From: Stropharia rugosoannulata
Taxonomy: Eukaryota > Basidiomycota > Agaricomycetes > Agaricales > Strophariaceae
Reading direction: 5' to 3'
Length of the DNA stretch: 64,000 nt
Assembly (NCBI GenBank): GCA_028532985.1
Contig: JANCIK010000013.1
Span: 434,001 to 498,000, forward strand
Every line of letters starts with the position of its first letter. Positions within the stretch are counted from its first letter, which is position 1. Of this stretch, positions 25,474 through 36,394 are shown in pieces. A program made the translations under genes and the position numbers. The notes below the pieces were generated by a model. The model saw only the letters and a list, made by a program, of their open reading frames with translations, searched no databases and was not told the origin of the DNA.

Positions 25474-25830
25474 TCAAGGTTTTAATGTTCCGCAATAATG
25501 AGCGTACCCATCCCCTGGTAATGGCTCAAAAACAGCATCTGTGTAAGACTTCACAATCGTATCTGGTAAAGTTAGCGCCAAAGACCCATTAGGCGCCCAT
25601 CGGCACACATCTTAACGCCACACGAACGCACGTACAAGCGCGGCCACAAACCGAGTTCTTACTCACCTAGTGCAGTATATACTAATCTTACTGTAACTGC
25701 TACTGGCAAAAGGTTGGCCCCTGATAAATTACAATAGATAGGGAACCCATGCACGACACTTCTGTCTATATAACGGTTTAGAACTTGTTTCACTGTCCTC
25801 GTGTTGTCCTCGTTTACCACGAGCTGTGAG
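25474..25830 (-). CDS. Possible 3' end of an unrecognised gene
   Basis: Two minus-strand segments look spliced. The first contains VKQVLNRYIDRSVVHGFPIY and ends VRLVYTAL before a GTGAGT donor near 25670. The second follows a TTTACCAG acceptor near 25570 and reads DTIVKSYTDAVFEPLPGDGY to a TGA at 25474; the phase closes. Upstream exons (to about 26030) are unclear, and no family is recognised. It may be a small unknown protein or a gene remnant. Confidence 0.3.
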
Positions 25831-26468
25831 CCCAACGTCCTACACACAGCACATTGATTGATCGCAAGCAAACGTCTCATCCCTGCTGAGCAACGGGTCG
25901 ACAGACTCGAATGCCTGATGCTTGGTGATAATCCAGGGCAAGGCGGGGACTTTGAGAAAGAGAAGGCGGCTAAAATAATCTGCGGACGATATCTACGACG
26001 GAATGAAACGAGTGAAAGTGTATCTGGCAGCAAGAAAACCTCTATGATAAACCTTCGGAACTACTTTCATGTCTTCAAGAAGGATTCCGATTCAATGATG
26101 CATCGATCATGGTGCATGATATCCATATTTAATTTTAATATTCTGCGTCCGTATGTCCAAGCTTCTGATTTAACATATGTTCATCCGCACTAATAGTGTT
26201 GTAGTAATGTGCTGTGGCTCACCTTTTTTAAGCACCTGGTGACCCAACTCAGGAAGTAGTAATGTTATAAATGTAACTACGTATAGTATGCTTCTAACCG
26301 GAAATGAATTTGCTGTTTGCAAGAAGAAGATGACGGTGCATGCAACGAGGTTATGCCTATAAGCTATTCAACTTTCACGGAAAAAAGACAGTGGGTATAT
26401 ATACGGAATGCTGAATACCAGACCTCACAGAACTGAGGCTGCTGAGCTACTTTCTCACTTCCAAAATC
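25831..26468. other. Intergenic with promoter of the next gene
   Basis: Open frames around 25858-26193 have no recognised content. The right-hand part carries TATATATA at 26395-26402, 67 bp before the next ATG. Confidence 0.4.
26395..26402 (+). promoter_or_regulatory. TATATATA box
   Basis: TATATATA 67 bp upstream of the ATG at 26469; spacing suits a short-leader basidiomycete gene. Confidence 0.5.
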
Positions 26469-27298
26469 ATGAGTAAGATATAGCACTTTCTTCAATAGGC
26501 TAGCGCCCTCACGATTCATTATGATTTACAGAACCGCAAAACGTCGGCGCGCTGGTGGGCCTTGTCATGGCCGCAATGGCCTCAAGCACAAACCCGCCAT
26601 CTTCCATCGTTTCTTCCATCGTTACATGTAAGTAGACCTGGACCGTGTTGTAATGAGTTCTAATAAATTCTATAACAGCTACAAGCTTCTTCCTTGCGGC
26701 GTTTGGGAATACCGCTTCAAGCTTTGCATTTCTCCCAATGATCGGCGCGATCATTTTGGCAAGCCCACCAGCCCACGCCATCGACCTAATCAACAACATC
26801 GACCCAATCAACATCGACCCAGTCAACTACAACGTAGTCAACTACAACGTCGACCCATGCCTAAGCGGCGTAAAAGACTGTAAAGCCTATTCTGCGCATG
26901 CATCAACGGGAACAGAACCATTTGCACTCCAGGGTGCGGTCTCTGCCATGCAAATTGGCAAAAATATGCCAGCGGAATTGTCCGCTCGTATTGGAGCCAT
27001 TCTAACCGGCGAAAAGGGTACCCTTTCTGGAAACGTGATAAAGTCTTTTGTGCCCGAAGGCAGCATCACTTCATTCGGCGCTCAGGGATCAGTACCTCTC
27101 AATGCCAAGGGAGCCAGCTTTGATGTGGGCGCGAGCGCTAACACTTTTTCATCACGAGGAGGGGGTCAAGCGCACTATAACCAGGCCAATGCTGGACTCG
27201 GTTTTGGGAATGGGCTGAATGCTCATGTTGGTGCTATGTTCCCTCGAAACGGCCCTGCACAGCCGTTCGTTGGTCTTCAGTATAGGAGGAATTTTTGA
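26469..27298 (+). CDS. Unrecognised Gly/Ala/Asn-rich protein with hydrophobic N-terminal half and NID/NYNV repeats
   Basis: Three exons: 26469-26472 (only ATGA), 26532-26627 and 26679-27298, closing to 239 residues. Residues about 5-70 are hydrophobic and Ala/Ser rich (VGALVGLVMAAMASS, TSFFLAAFGNTASSFAFLPM, IGAIILASPPAHA), suggesting two or three membrane helices or a complex leader with a signal-peptidase-like AHA end. Next comes a short repeat DPINIDPVNYNVVNYNVDP, then a 150-residue Gly/Ala/Asn/Ser-rich domain: GTLSGNVIKSFVPEGSITSF, GAQGSVPLNAKGASFDVGAS, ANAGLGFGNGLNAHVGAMFP and FVGLQYRRNF. The alternating pattern and Gly-rich sequence suggest antiparallel beta structure, loosely reminiscent of Gly-rich attacin-like domains. 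I do not recognise the family. A TATA box precedes it. Confidence 0.65.
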
Positions 27299-27893
27299 TT
27301 TTCCAAGGCATTTGTTGACACTCCACGTACCATAATTCCTGTAGATCGGGATATATGACCTGTACAACGTATGTTTGTTCCGAGGAATTTTTTTTTGTTG
27401 AATTAGGGTATAGGGTAGCCGGCGAGAAAACCAAGACCAAATTCGGGTACGTCTGCCCCACGAAGAGCTGGATATCTCCCGCATAATTTGTACTATGTCG
27501 TTGATGTGCCACAGACCACTTTCTGACGGTCTGTAATCCTTCTAATAGCGCATTCAGGAGAGAACCCACTTGCGACGTCCTTGGACAATGCTCAAGTTAC
27601 ACAATAAGGATCTCCTTAGATAGCGAACTTGAAAATGAGCAATGAAAGATTGGTAAAACACAGAAATACCTGTTAAAATCGACGATGGGGGTTGAGCAAC
27701 AAATCAACGGTTACAACTTGTACCAGCTTTCGAACAACACCCTCGTATCACACAACGATTCCCAATTTTCGAAGTCAATTGCTATTGAACTTGCGCATGG
27801 CAAACTAAGTACATCTACGCATATATTAGCATAGCCGCAAACACAGGCGGTATGTGGAACGTACATATGACGGGGTAACCCAAAGCCCGCCCT
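27299..27893. other. Convergent 3' region
   Basis: Minus frames at 27152-27569 overlap the end of the previous gene and look like shadows. Nothing else is seen. Confidence 0.45.
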
Positions 27894-28301
27894 CTAATGG
27901 TCATGCTTGTCCTTGCCTTCGAACTCCTTCGCCCACTACGGAATAGCCCTTAGTTTGATGAGTTACAACGGATGATATTGGGCGTACCAGCATCGACGGT
28001 ATAGGTCTACTAGGCTCGACCGATCGTTTCTGATACGCAGAATTAAATGTTTGTTCTCGTAGGACCACTGAAAAGACGTACTTCTAGCTTTGCGCTCACA
28101 TTCCACACTCCAAACGTGATGGCAGTGATCCCAAGAGCAGCAACGACGGTGTTCGTTGCCCAGTTCGATGGCCGGACCCACCAACCGCCTGTACGCCATA
28201 ATGGGGTATGGTTAGCCAACAGTTTCGGGGTCTCTCTATAGAAAAGACGCACCTGCCGGTGACCACACGTATTTTGGGTAGGGATAGCGTGCTCCTCCGC
28301 C
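27894..28301 (-). CDS. Small single-pass, mitochondrial-type conserved protein (N-terminus unresolved)
   Basis: Four minus-strand exons join in phase to the TAG at 27894. They read GGGARYPYPKYVWSPAGG, WWVRPSNWATNTVV, one transmembrane helix AALGITAITFGVWNVSA, then KLEKRSVEPSRPIPSMLWAK and EFEGKDKHDH. The visible part is about 80 residues. Two aromatic/Pro motifs before a single helix and the charged end are typical of small inner mitochondrial membrane proteins such as respiratory-complex accessory subunits, but I cannot assign which. The exon beginning at 28301 follows a CCTAG acceptor, so at least one upstream exon with the start codon exists, probably between 28302 and 28850. Candidate upstream frames did not join in phase by eye. 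Confidence 0.6.
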
Positions 28302-29723
28302 CTAGGATAGTATCATAATCAGTGCTCCATTTACAACCTTTTCGACGAGAATAAAAGCGAGCCGGGGAGTAGAAGTGAATTGGAGATAGGTGACCGGGGA
28401 TATATCATATATCACACAACCATTCGCGTCCCAGCTCGTCCATAATTGCGCCAATAGTCCACCCTGTCTGCCCCAGCCAAGTCTGAAGAGGTTCGCATTT
28501 ATCAGAGAGACAGTCGTGTTATGTTCCCCAATGGCGAATCTGAGCGTCTTTGGGCTTGCCCACCGCATTAAATAGCACCACTACACTCCTCGAAGGCCCA
28601 ACTCCCAATAACGACACCATAACCCTGAATCAAGGACGTGGGCGACTGCGACGTTTCGCCCTGATTTGCAGGTTCGCTGTACGACGTGGTTTGGGTTCGA
28701 GGTGTCATTTTCGAGTATAGAAGATCCGGAATTGTGAAAAGCCAAGTTAGAAGGGTGGCTTACCATGGTTTATAAAGTGCGGAAGGGTGGTAATGAAGTG
28801 GTTGTGATTCGCGCCCAAGACGCCGACGACGAGGAGAACACGGGTGAGTCGTGGGTATGAATTATATAATATCGTCATTTGCACACTCTCCGGTCCACAT
28901 TTCTCAACCGCTCATCTTGCATCGATCTCAAATTGACCTTGCAACCAAACTTACTTCAGACTTCACCACATCCTTACTGCAATATCTCCTCCAAATCTCG
29001 TCGTACTTCTGACTAGAGTACCCGGTGAATCACAAAAAACATCAAGTGTCGACCTCTCCTCCAAATCTCTACCTCTAGGTACGACTTACTTACTATATCG
29101 GATATATTTGGGATGTGTTCAACAATTGTTTCCCGAATCTATTGTAAAAGTGTTCTTTGGATGATGTCTGCTGTATCATGCCCCCATTTATGCCACCCAT
29201 TTCAAATTTAATATTCCCAATGCTGTTATGGTTTCTGCGGCCTGCCTTTCCATCATCCCATTCTGCTTCTTTCCGACAGCTCCCCGCTGTGCACATGCTG
29301 CATCTACAGCTGCAGTATCTGCATCTTCCCGTCGTTGTCGACGTTATAGTTTCTGGGGAGGATTCATATCATGCTGCTTTTTTTTGCTGCAGTAGTACCT
29401 GCTGCAAATGCATTGAAGAGCTTACCTTTGCTAAAGCGAGTAGGGCGATATACTGCATAGATTGTCAGACAAGCGCATGGCCAAAATGGGCAGATCACTA
29501 CTCTTATTGCCCTTCGTGCGTAATCGACATAATCATTAGGTGAGCATGCATCAACGACTATGCAACAATAAATAATTCTCTAGATTTTGCTACATATGAT
29601 GTAACAAAATTGATCATGTCCGTATATGAAACTGCCACTACCAGTCACCTCCCCGGCACCCGTTATATGTATGTCCGAAAGAGCAATCTGACACTGGAGT
29701 CCTTCCTGTGTTGAAATGGACTA
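28302..29723. other. Region with the missing 5' exon(s) and unresolved frames
   Basis: Should contain the start of the 27.9-kb gene. On the minus strand a 46-codon frame beginning near 28715 (MTPRTQTTSYSEPAN...) ends in a possible GTGTAG donor and could be spliced to an open frame at 28568-28302, but I recognise neither. A plus frame of 128 codons at 29157-29543 is Cys/Pro rich without a domain. Tandem-like CTCCTCCAAATCTC segments occur at 28985 and 29054. Confidence 0.35.
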
Positions 29724-32044
29724 TCAGCATCTCTGTTCAAAGGGGATAAACCTCAACAAGACTTCGGGGATAGGCTGATATGCTGTTAGAGGGCCAAGTG
29801 TGTGCAAGCCCGCCGTTGTGTTCCGCTCTCCAACCGCTGCATAGAGTTCAGATCGCCATAGCGCCTCCGAGAGTATATATGCGGATTTGTCTAGATGCTG
29901 TTCATACCGCACCATTGCATGGACGACCTCTATAATCATTGAGCGGAATGCGTATGAGCCAAATTGAATAGCTTCAGAAAACCACAGTTGAACAGCAATC
30001 CGCTCCATATAGAGTCGACTACAAAAGAAGAGAAAATCGGCCTTTTCGTAGCCGCGACTATTGAGTGAGCAAATAAGACCTGCTAACATGCTCTTCAGTA
30101 CACTCAGGTATTTTGTCTCTAGGCGTTCTGTCAGAGGAAACCACGAAGTATACTGAAAATAGTTGAGTAACGAAGGGTAGCCTGTAATTGCGACTAACGC
30201 TCTCGTTTCACCGTCTGTGATGATGTATGCCAGGTCAAGAATCTGCTGTAGGAGTATATAATGTTGTTCGATTACGTCTAAACGGACAGAATAGAGTACT
30301 TTAGAAACATGTAGCAGTAAGGTTAACAATGAAAGCTGTACTCGCCTTCAAGAAATAAAGTCGGGATTTCCCAAAGTCTCTCCGCATGTTCTTCTGTAAG
30401 GATGTGCCAATACAGAGGATCTGGTTCAGCGTCCTCGATACGCGTTGAAAGCGTTCCACGATGGAAGTTATAAACCAGCATCCGAGTAGCTAGTTCCATT
30501 TTATGTATACCTACAGCGTGGTCGCGCAATGATGAATGTTTTATGATGCCTGGGGACATGAGAAAGAGAAATAGTGCCTCATCACGTACAACTCGGAGGT
30601 TTACATGTTCCCGTTTAAGGTAGACTGATTGAAAGGGGAAGAAACAGGACTGTAGGATAGATACTTGTGCCCTTATTAACGCTTTGTGGGTAGAGTCATC
30701 AAGCTCAGGATTGTCATCCTCAGCAAAATTAATCAGGTCGTCACATAGCTCTTTGTATGCATGATATGCGGAGTATAACACGTCTTCGCACACAGAGTGC
30801 TCCTGAGCATACAGTGGAAGTGCATGCACCAAATCATATGTAGACTTGACGGCGGGCTGGGTCAATCCGATAGGGTCCCCTTTGTGGTGCAAGAAATGGT
30901 TGTTGCGCAGTGAGAGCCACGATATATCAAGGCTTATCCAGTCCGGATGAGCCTGTCCCAGTGGGCCTAAAGTTGAAGCCGCAAAGTGAGCACCAAAAAT
31001 ATTTTCAAAATTCCATGAAATTCTGTCCTTGATGTATTGTAAGGTTAATCGAATTTGTCCTGGGCAGTGACTTGCTAAGACGGACGCCGACTGCATTAAC
31101 CCGAGACAAAATTTTCTGAATATCCACGATTGAGGGGACTTGTAGGGGCACTGGCTGGGGATTGACTGATCCGAAGAAGCAATCTTTCCTGTGAGAATTT
31201 GGAGTGATGGCAGGATTGTGGTGCCAACAAGAAAAGTAATACAAAGACCAATGAGACAGATGGCTGGTATGGCGACGGTGATGTTAAGGGATAGAAGAAA
31301 TTGGCCCAGTCCTACAAAGAATAGGACAACGGCCGATTGCAAAAGCAGTGGTAGCGCGCTGAAAATTTGAGGAACGTGCCACTTTTCTAGGGAGGCCGCG
31401 CGAAGATGAAAAATTGCCAAAGCCTGTTTAGATGTGACAGGTTGCGTAAATCGTTGGTGTTCCTGGAGCCACTGAAGAGAGACGGTCCCGATGATGACTG
31501 TTGCAAGGCTCAAAATCAAGCTGGAGAACCAGTATATATTGATCTGGACTGCAGAGCGTGTAGGGGAAAATGGAGGAGGTTGAACACTCTGTGGTACAGC
31601 AGCAGATGTATTAGTCCCCGACAGATCATTGACACCAGCTGCTATGCGCGTTAACAGTAAGACGAGATCAGCATTGGGGTCGGGTTGAAGTTGCTGATAT
31701 GATTCCACGACGAATCCAGTGACGACTGCGGAAAACAGGCCAGCCTGTGTGTGAAAGTATGCAATGTGATACTTGAAGGGTCCATGGTATGTATGCATCA
31801 CTCACAAAAAGGAGTAGGTTTTGGACCTCGGCCTTCCAGGCCTCACACTGGAAGTTGTCCTTTCTCGTAACATGCTCAAGAATTATATCCCAATGATCAC
31901 CCTTTGGCTTAGGAATTTCATATCGATATTTAGCTGACCACTTCCATTGCTTCTCCTTATGGTAAGCCAAGTAACTAGAACAGCTTTTATTAGGACGGCG
32001 AAGCTTACTTTTTCACGGTGATCCTCGGGCAGTGCTTCGTCCAT
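29724..32044 (-). CDS. DUF6535-domain multi-pass membrane protein
   Basis: Large Agaricomycete-specific family of unknown role, often highly copied. Four exons: 32044-32009 (MDEALPEDHREK), a second coding WKWSAKYRYEIPKPKGDHWD, the main exon starting AGLFSAVVTGFVVESYQQLQ, and a last exon joined by a 50-nt intron (donor after the TTTCAT codons, acceptor TTTAG). The total is about 725 residues with TGA at 29724. DUF6535 lies at about residues 30-230 with the family blocks CEAWKAEVQNLLLFAGLFSA and QPDPNADLVLLLTRIA, then helices FSSLILSLATVIIGTVSL, FSALPLLLQSAVVLFFVGL and VAIPAICLIGLCITFLVG. The remaining 480 residues are soluble and helical with no named domain. All phases close and no stop interrupts it. 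Confidence 0.88.
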
Positions 32045-33089
32045 ATTAATGACTCCCGGGAGGACCATCACATAGAGTCTCCTTCTGGTCAAGAGAGTGT
32101 GTAACGTACGTTTTCGACAGCTAGTTAGGTAGCCCCAGTTCGTGAGAAGGCGGTAAGCGTATGAGCTTTGAGTCGATGAGAGTATAGAGAGGCCAATAGT
32201 GAAATACCGTGTCGAGTTTACATCCCCGGGTAGGTAGGCTTTCCCATCACCTATTTTTTGAAGTGTCAATCAATACCCGTCTTTTGATAGATACTATACC
32301 TATTTTTGGGAGCAGAGTATTAGATATATATATAAGCTCCATTGGAGACTAACCGCATGACAGTTATGAAGAAATTGAATGATTCGTCAAGTTACATAAA
32401 ACATGGTAATTGCATAGTAAATGTCAATTATTAGATCCCCTTTGCAAATCAGCAGTAGAATGCAACTGGTCATGGAAAACTCTGCGACGCTGACCAAAAG
32501 ATTTCATCAACTTGTCAAAAATCACTTCATCGTAAAACTTTGATTTTGATGCATGTCTACAAGTACTGTACTGCTGGGTATCCAAAAATAGAAACTACAA
32601 AGCCTAAAATAGATTACTAATTGATCCGTCTCGAAACCCCAATTTGTTCTCAATTGATAGTGATTATCTTGATATTTTCATAGTTATCCCTTGCAGGTAC
32701 GAAGCATGATGTATAAGCAGCATTTTGAGACTTTAGAACAAGATAAAAGCAATCGAACAGTGTCACTGACCCTGTTTTTCGAAAGCGTTGAGATTTCAAC
32801 AAGTACTTTCTCAAAACCTCCGATAGAAATTGGTGCGACGTAGCTCCTGAAAAACGGAGCCCAACTTCAAATATCTTCTGCTAGCATTGCAGATACCGGA
32901 TATGTATATAATCACGAATCATCATGATTCTCCGCGATTTACACGTTTTAGGCCGCTCTACATGCTCAGAGAATTATGCAGTGGCTCAGCCGATGATTGA
33001 TTATTATGCTTCCTGAGGCGACCAAAAGGCGAGAGAAAAACCCTTATATAACCCAGCGTAAGGCGGGCATAACGGTGCTTCAGATCTTC
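32045..33089. other. Intergenic, AT-rich
   Basis: Promoter of the DUF6535 gene on the left and of the Cys-rich secreted protein on the right. A TTATATAA box at 33043 lies 47 bp before the next ATG. 32270-32960 is AT-rich with nothing recognisable. Confidence 0.5.
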
Positions 33090-33628
33090 ATGCACATGTC
33101 ATTCTGGTTTTTGGCTTCATGCGTATTTCTGTGGAGTGGAGTGACGGCTCTAGAGTCACCTGCAGCAAACACTATTCGGTGCATGTATTCTTGTCCAGAA
33201 GTTGACGCAGCATCGCAGCCTCTGGTACGACGTCCACACTATCTTGGATATAACTCACTCTACTCTGTTTTTGAATGTGTGTAAGTGTTTAGTCTCTGTT
33301 CTCTGCTACGGTGGTGTATTGAGCTCACACATGCTCAATTCACAGATACGACGCTCCTGAGCGACGAAGGCGGATGCATAAATGTACTTATGACAAGGCA
33401 GGTCTTAACGAAGAGTATGGGATCATCACGCGACTCTTTCTTACCAATTTTGCATGTAAGTAGGTGTCTGGTAAACAGCGTCTCGGAGCCGAAGGAAACA
33501 AGTGTCCTCTAGAAGCCACTGAGTGTGTCGACGGTGCAGCGAGTGTGGATGTCCCAGAGACAGCTCCATGGGTAGAGCGAGGACGGTATCTTCTGCATCC
33601 CATGGAACATCAACCCCAAGAGAGCTAG
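33090..33628 (+). CDS. Small secreted Cys-rich protein
   Basis: Begins with a clear signal peptide (MHMSFWFLASCVFLWSGVTA, residues 1-20). Exon 1 is 33090-33280 and exon 2 is 33346-33455, joined in phase; a third exon to the TAG at 33628 is likely, but its acceptor is uncertain. The mature part has spaced Cys in the order CMYSC, SVFECVYDAPE, HKCTYDKAGL and NKCPLEATECVDG. This matches a recurrent Agaricomycete secreted pattern in which C-x-Y units and a Gly-Leu precede a CPxxA motif; the function of that family is unknown. If exon 3 begins at 33489 the intron would be only about 33 nt, so either the splice site differs or the end is disrupted. A TATA box lies 47 bp upstream. Confidence 0.55.
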
Positions 33629-34027
33629 AATGGCTGTTGGTCACGAAGGTTTATTCACAGGTGTGTGCAAAATAACTAGAGCGTTTAACTTCGCCTACCC
33701 TGACCTAGTAATTTTTTCTTAGGTATACTGACTTCTGGTCTATCGGCCCCTGCTTCCAATGTATACAAGTAGCGTAATCGTAGCATTATGATGGTGATTG
33801 CTATAAAACTAATAGTACAGAATTTGTATGCATATGTGTGAAGGAACATGTCGAAATGTAGAGTTGATAGCAATGGAACACGACGGTGATATAGATGTGT
33901 ACTATGCGGGGATGTTGGAGAAATACTGTAAATAAGGGTCTCTGTGCGTGTTAAGTTAATGAAAAAAAGGTATGTACATATAGAAGACAAAGTTCAATCA
34001 CAGACGGCGAGTCTATCCACTTCACCT
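33629..34027. other. Convergent 3' region
   Basis: About 400 bp of AT-rich sequence between two converging genes. A minus frame of 101 codons at 33685-33990 has no recognisable content. Confidence 0.45.
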
Positions 34028-36394
34028 TCACTCTTGTGATCTCGGGGTGTTACTACCAGTGTTATCTTCCTGCTTCCAGCTGGGCTGCTGGACAACGTTA
34101 AGCGCTGTGACATCGACGGGCTGGAATTTTCTGCGGACAAAGATTTGGATGAGAGGCAGAGTGGCACAAGACAGTGCGATCCAGGCAAAGAGAATACCAA
34201 ACTCAAACCCGACTAACGGCGCATATTTTAGCATACTTATATCACAATCAAAGACGCAGAAAACCCACTTCTGTTCTTAGTCCCGAAGACAAGTGTACGC
34301 ATGGCGCGGGAAATATTGTAAAAAGGTACGGCGTAGCCATAATGGAAGATGCGAGGAAGCACGTCAATTGGCCAAATAGCGACTGAGACGTTTACTGTAA
34401 GGGGATATCAGGAACGTGCTATGCTCGGAACAGTAACTTTCAACGCCTACCGATGATCCATACGAGCATGAAGAATGGTATGAACTTGGGCGTTAGAAGC
34501 GTGACCATAGCTTCTAGGGCCAATCCACTATTCATCCTGCCTCAGTACACAAGTTTACTGGATAATGACTTCACGCACACAGAGAGCATTCCAATGTAAT
34601 TGAGCGCCCAGAAGACCAAGAAGCCAGAATGTCCAAATCTGATGGCAATGATCAGAAAGGTTTTTCGGAGTTGTTGAAGCGACTTACTTGTGGCTAACCG
34701 GCAGTTTGAATGCTAAACTAACCAAGCTGAAGCAAAGCTGCTCAGAGTCAGTCAACACCGTCTACCAGGGCAGATTATAAAAATTGACGCACAGATACAA
34801 TAAAGTAGGACGCAAAGGTGGACACGAAGCGCAGCGTAATCAAGGATCGCGTCGGCAATGTCCTGTCCAGTCGAGAGGCATCCCTTGCGCCAGCTCCCAT
34901 CATCTGCATGGTCAGGCATTTGAATACTGAATATGTGGCATCGGAGTTGTGGATAACGTACAACCAAGAAGAAAGCGAGGATAAGCTGCAAGATCAAGCC
35001 GACGAATGTCACCGCGCTTGCCCTGTGATCAAATGAATTGAGAAAGATACTCAATGGGTTAACGTATTAGAAATGGAACATACACAGGAGGCGTGAATGG
35101 AGCCAGGTTGACCAGCTGGAACGATACTGGCTGCACCAATGTCTGTGGAGACGTGGCTAGCAGCGCTGCTATCTGCGAGGGTAGCATTCCTGCCGCCGCT
35201 GTTTGCGCTGTCTGCTTTGCAATTATCGTCGCGAATTGGTTGAGCAGTATCTTGGACTGTCATTCACACATTAGACCTGTCTCCGCACAAATCGCATCTC
35301 CCGATAATTGAACATACCACTGGCGAGACAATGTTGCGGCTGTTAGATGCGCGTAAGTGCTACGCCGGGTAGTCGATACTGCTTGAACTCACTAGGCATT
35401 CTCATTCCGCCCTTCTACTCCAAAAATTGTCAAGGCTGTTGTCCCGTCGTAAGATGAGTTCGGTGATGACAAGGACGCCGATAGCCGTGAACTGGACCCC
35501 GCATTGGCTGAGTAATCATTAACGTCAGTTTTATCCGGATCCGTAGATCTAAATTTAGCCTTAGTACCTGTGATACCAATCCAAGCCTTTTCCTGCAAGA
35601 TGGCCTCTCCGACCGCCGATGTGCCCCCGGGAAACTGGCTAGCAGGTAGCACCCTCCACTTGAACGACGCAGTTCCCTGCTCAGTGAGGAACTGTGTAAG
35701 GTTCTTCCCAATAATGCCACCATCCAAGTCCTATACAGAGACGACGGTTCTATTCATACGCGCGCGTCTATGTGCAAGAATAGGCCACATACCACAATAA
35801 TTCCTGACAGAGTATTGTCGGGGATCTTCCATAGTGAGCCCCAGAAAATGGAGAAGATGCCAAAGATGAGGAGGATGGTGAGGAGTGAGCCCGAAATGAA
35901 GACCTTTAAGTAGACTTTTCGCGCAATAGCAGCCTCGGGGGATTTTTCAAAGAAACCTCTATATCGGCCTGGCGTGATTGCGACGATAGAGCCGCGTTTT
36001 GAGGACCGCTCTAGCAGCTCTGAGCTCAGCGCATCATGTTGACTCTCTGATCCCGGGGACATAGCGATAACGGAGGTGCGTTTGGGAGCGGGGGCGACCA
36101 AGGACTCTGAGGATTGTTCGGGGTCAACTTGGGGAATAAAAGCAACAGGCGCTATAGCCATTATAGATGCGCGTCTTGTAGACATGTCCAGCATCTCAGG
36201 TGACATCCTTCCTCCATTCTGGGAACCAAAACTCCCAGGCGTGATTGTGATGACAGATCTGCGCTTCGGCGAAGGGGTGACCAGTTCGTCAGGGGACATG
36301 CTGGCCTGTACAGAATTTAAACGAATGTACAGAGGATGGGTGACAGGAGGTGTCCAGCAGCTCTTCTTTTTACCTCGCCGCCATTTTGTACCAT
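34028..36394 (-). CDS. SNG1-like DUF3533 membrane protein with N-terminal repeats
   Basis: SNG1/DUF3533 proteins are plasma-membrane proteins linked in yeast to nitrosoguanidine resistance and lipid-asymmetry responses. Roughly ten exons join from ATG 36394 (MVQNGGE, spliced to ASMSPDELV) to the TGA at 34028. After about 120 cytosolic residues made of four repeats comes helix 1 (KVFISGSLLTILLIFGIFSI) with SLWKIPDNTLSGIIVV. Then the extracellular DUF3533 region follows: LDGGIIGKNLTQFL, ASFKWRVLPASQFPGG, AWIGITGTKAKF, GMLPSQIAALLA and VSFQLVNLAPFTPPVASAVT. After it come further helices FVGLILQLILAFFL, FGHSGFLVFWALNYIGML, FHYGYAVPFYNISRAMRTLV and FGILFAWIALSCATLPL. The tail is polar (VDVTALNVVQQPSWKQ). 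The splice choice around 35200-35310 is uncertain but stays open. Confidence 0.85.
35949..36299 (-). repeat. Four tandem ~30-residue repeats with R/K-R-x-S sites
   Basis: Inside the N-terminal tail of the SNG1-like protein. Units begin MSPDELV, MSPEMLD, SSESLVA and LSSELLE and carry PKRRSVITITPGS, STRRASIMAIAPV, PKRTSVIAMSPGS and SKRGSIVAITPGR. Unit lengths are about 31, 31, 28 and 27 residues. Each has a basophilic-kinase-like [RK]R-x-S/T context followed by I/V-x-x-I-x-P. Confidence 0.85.

Noticed and set aside
30323..31801. 492-codon minus frame as a stand-alone gene.
   Set aside because: The DUF6535 family start lies two exons upstream, and the last exon continues after a 50-nt intron; kept as part of one gene.
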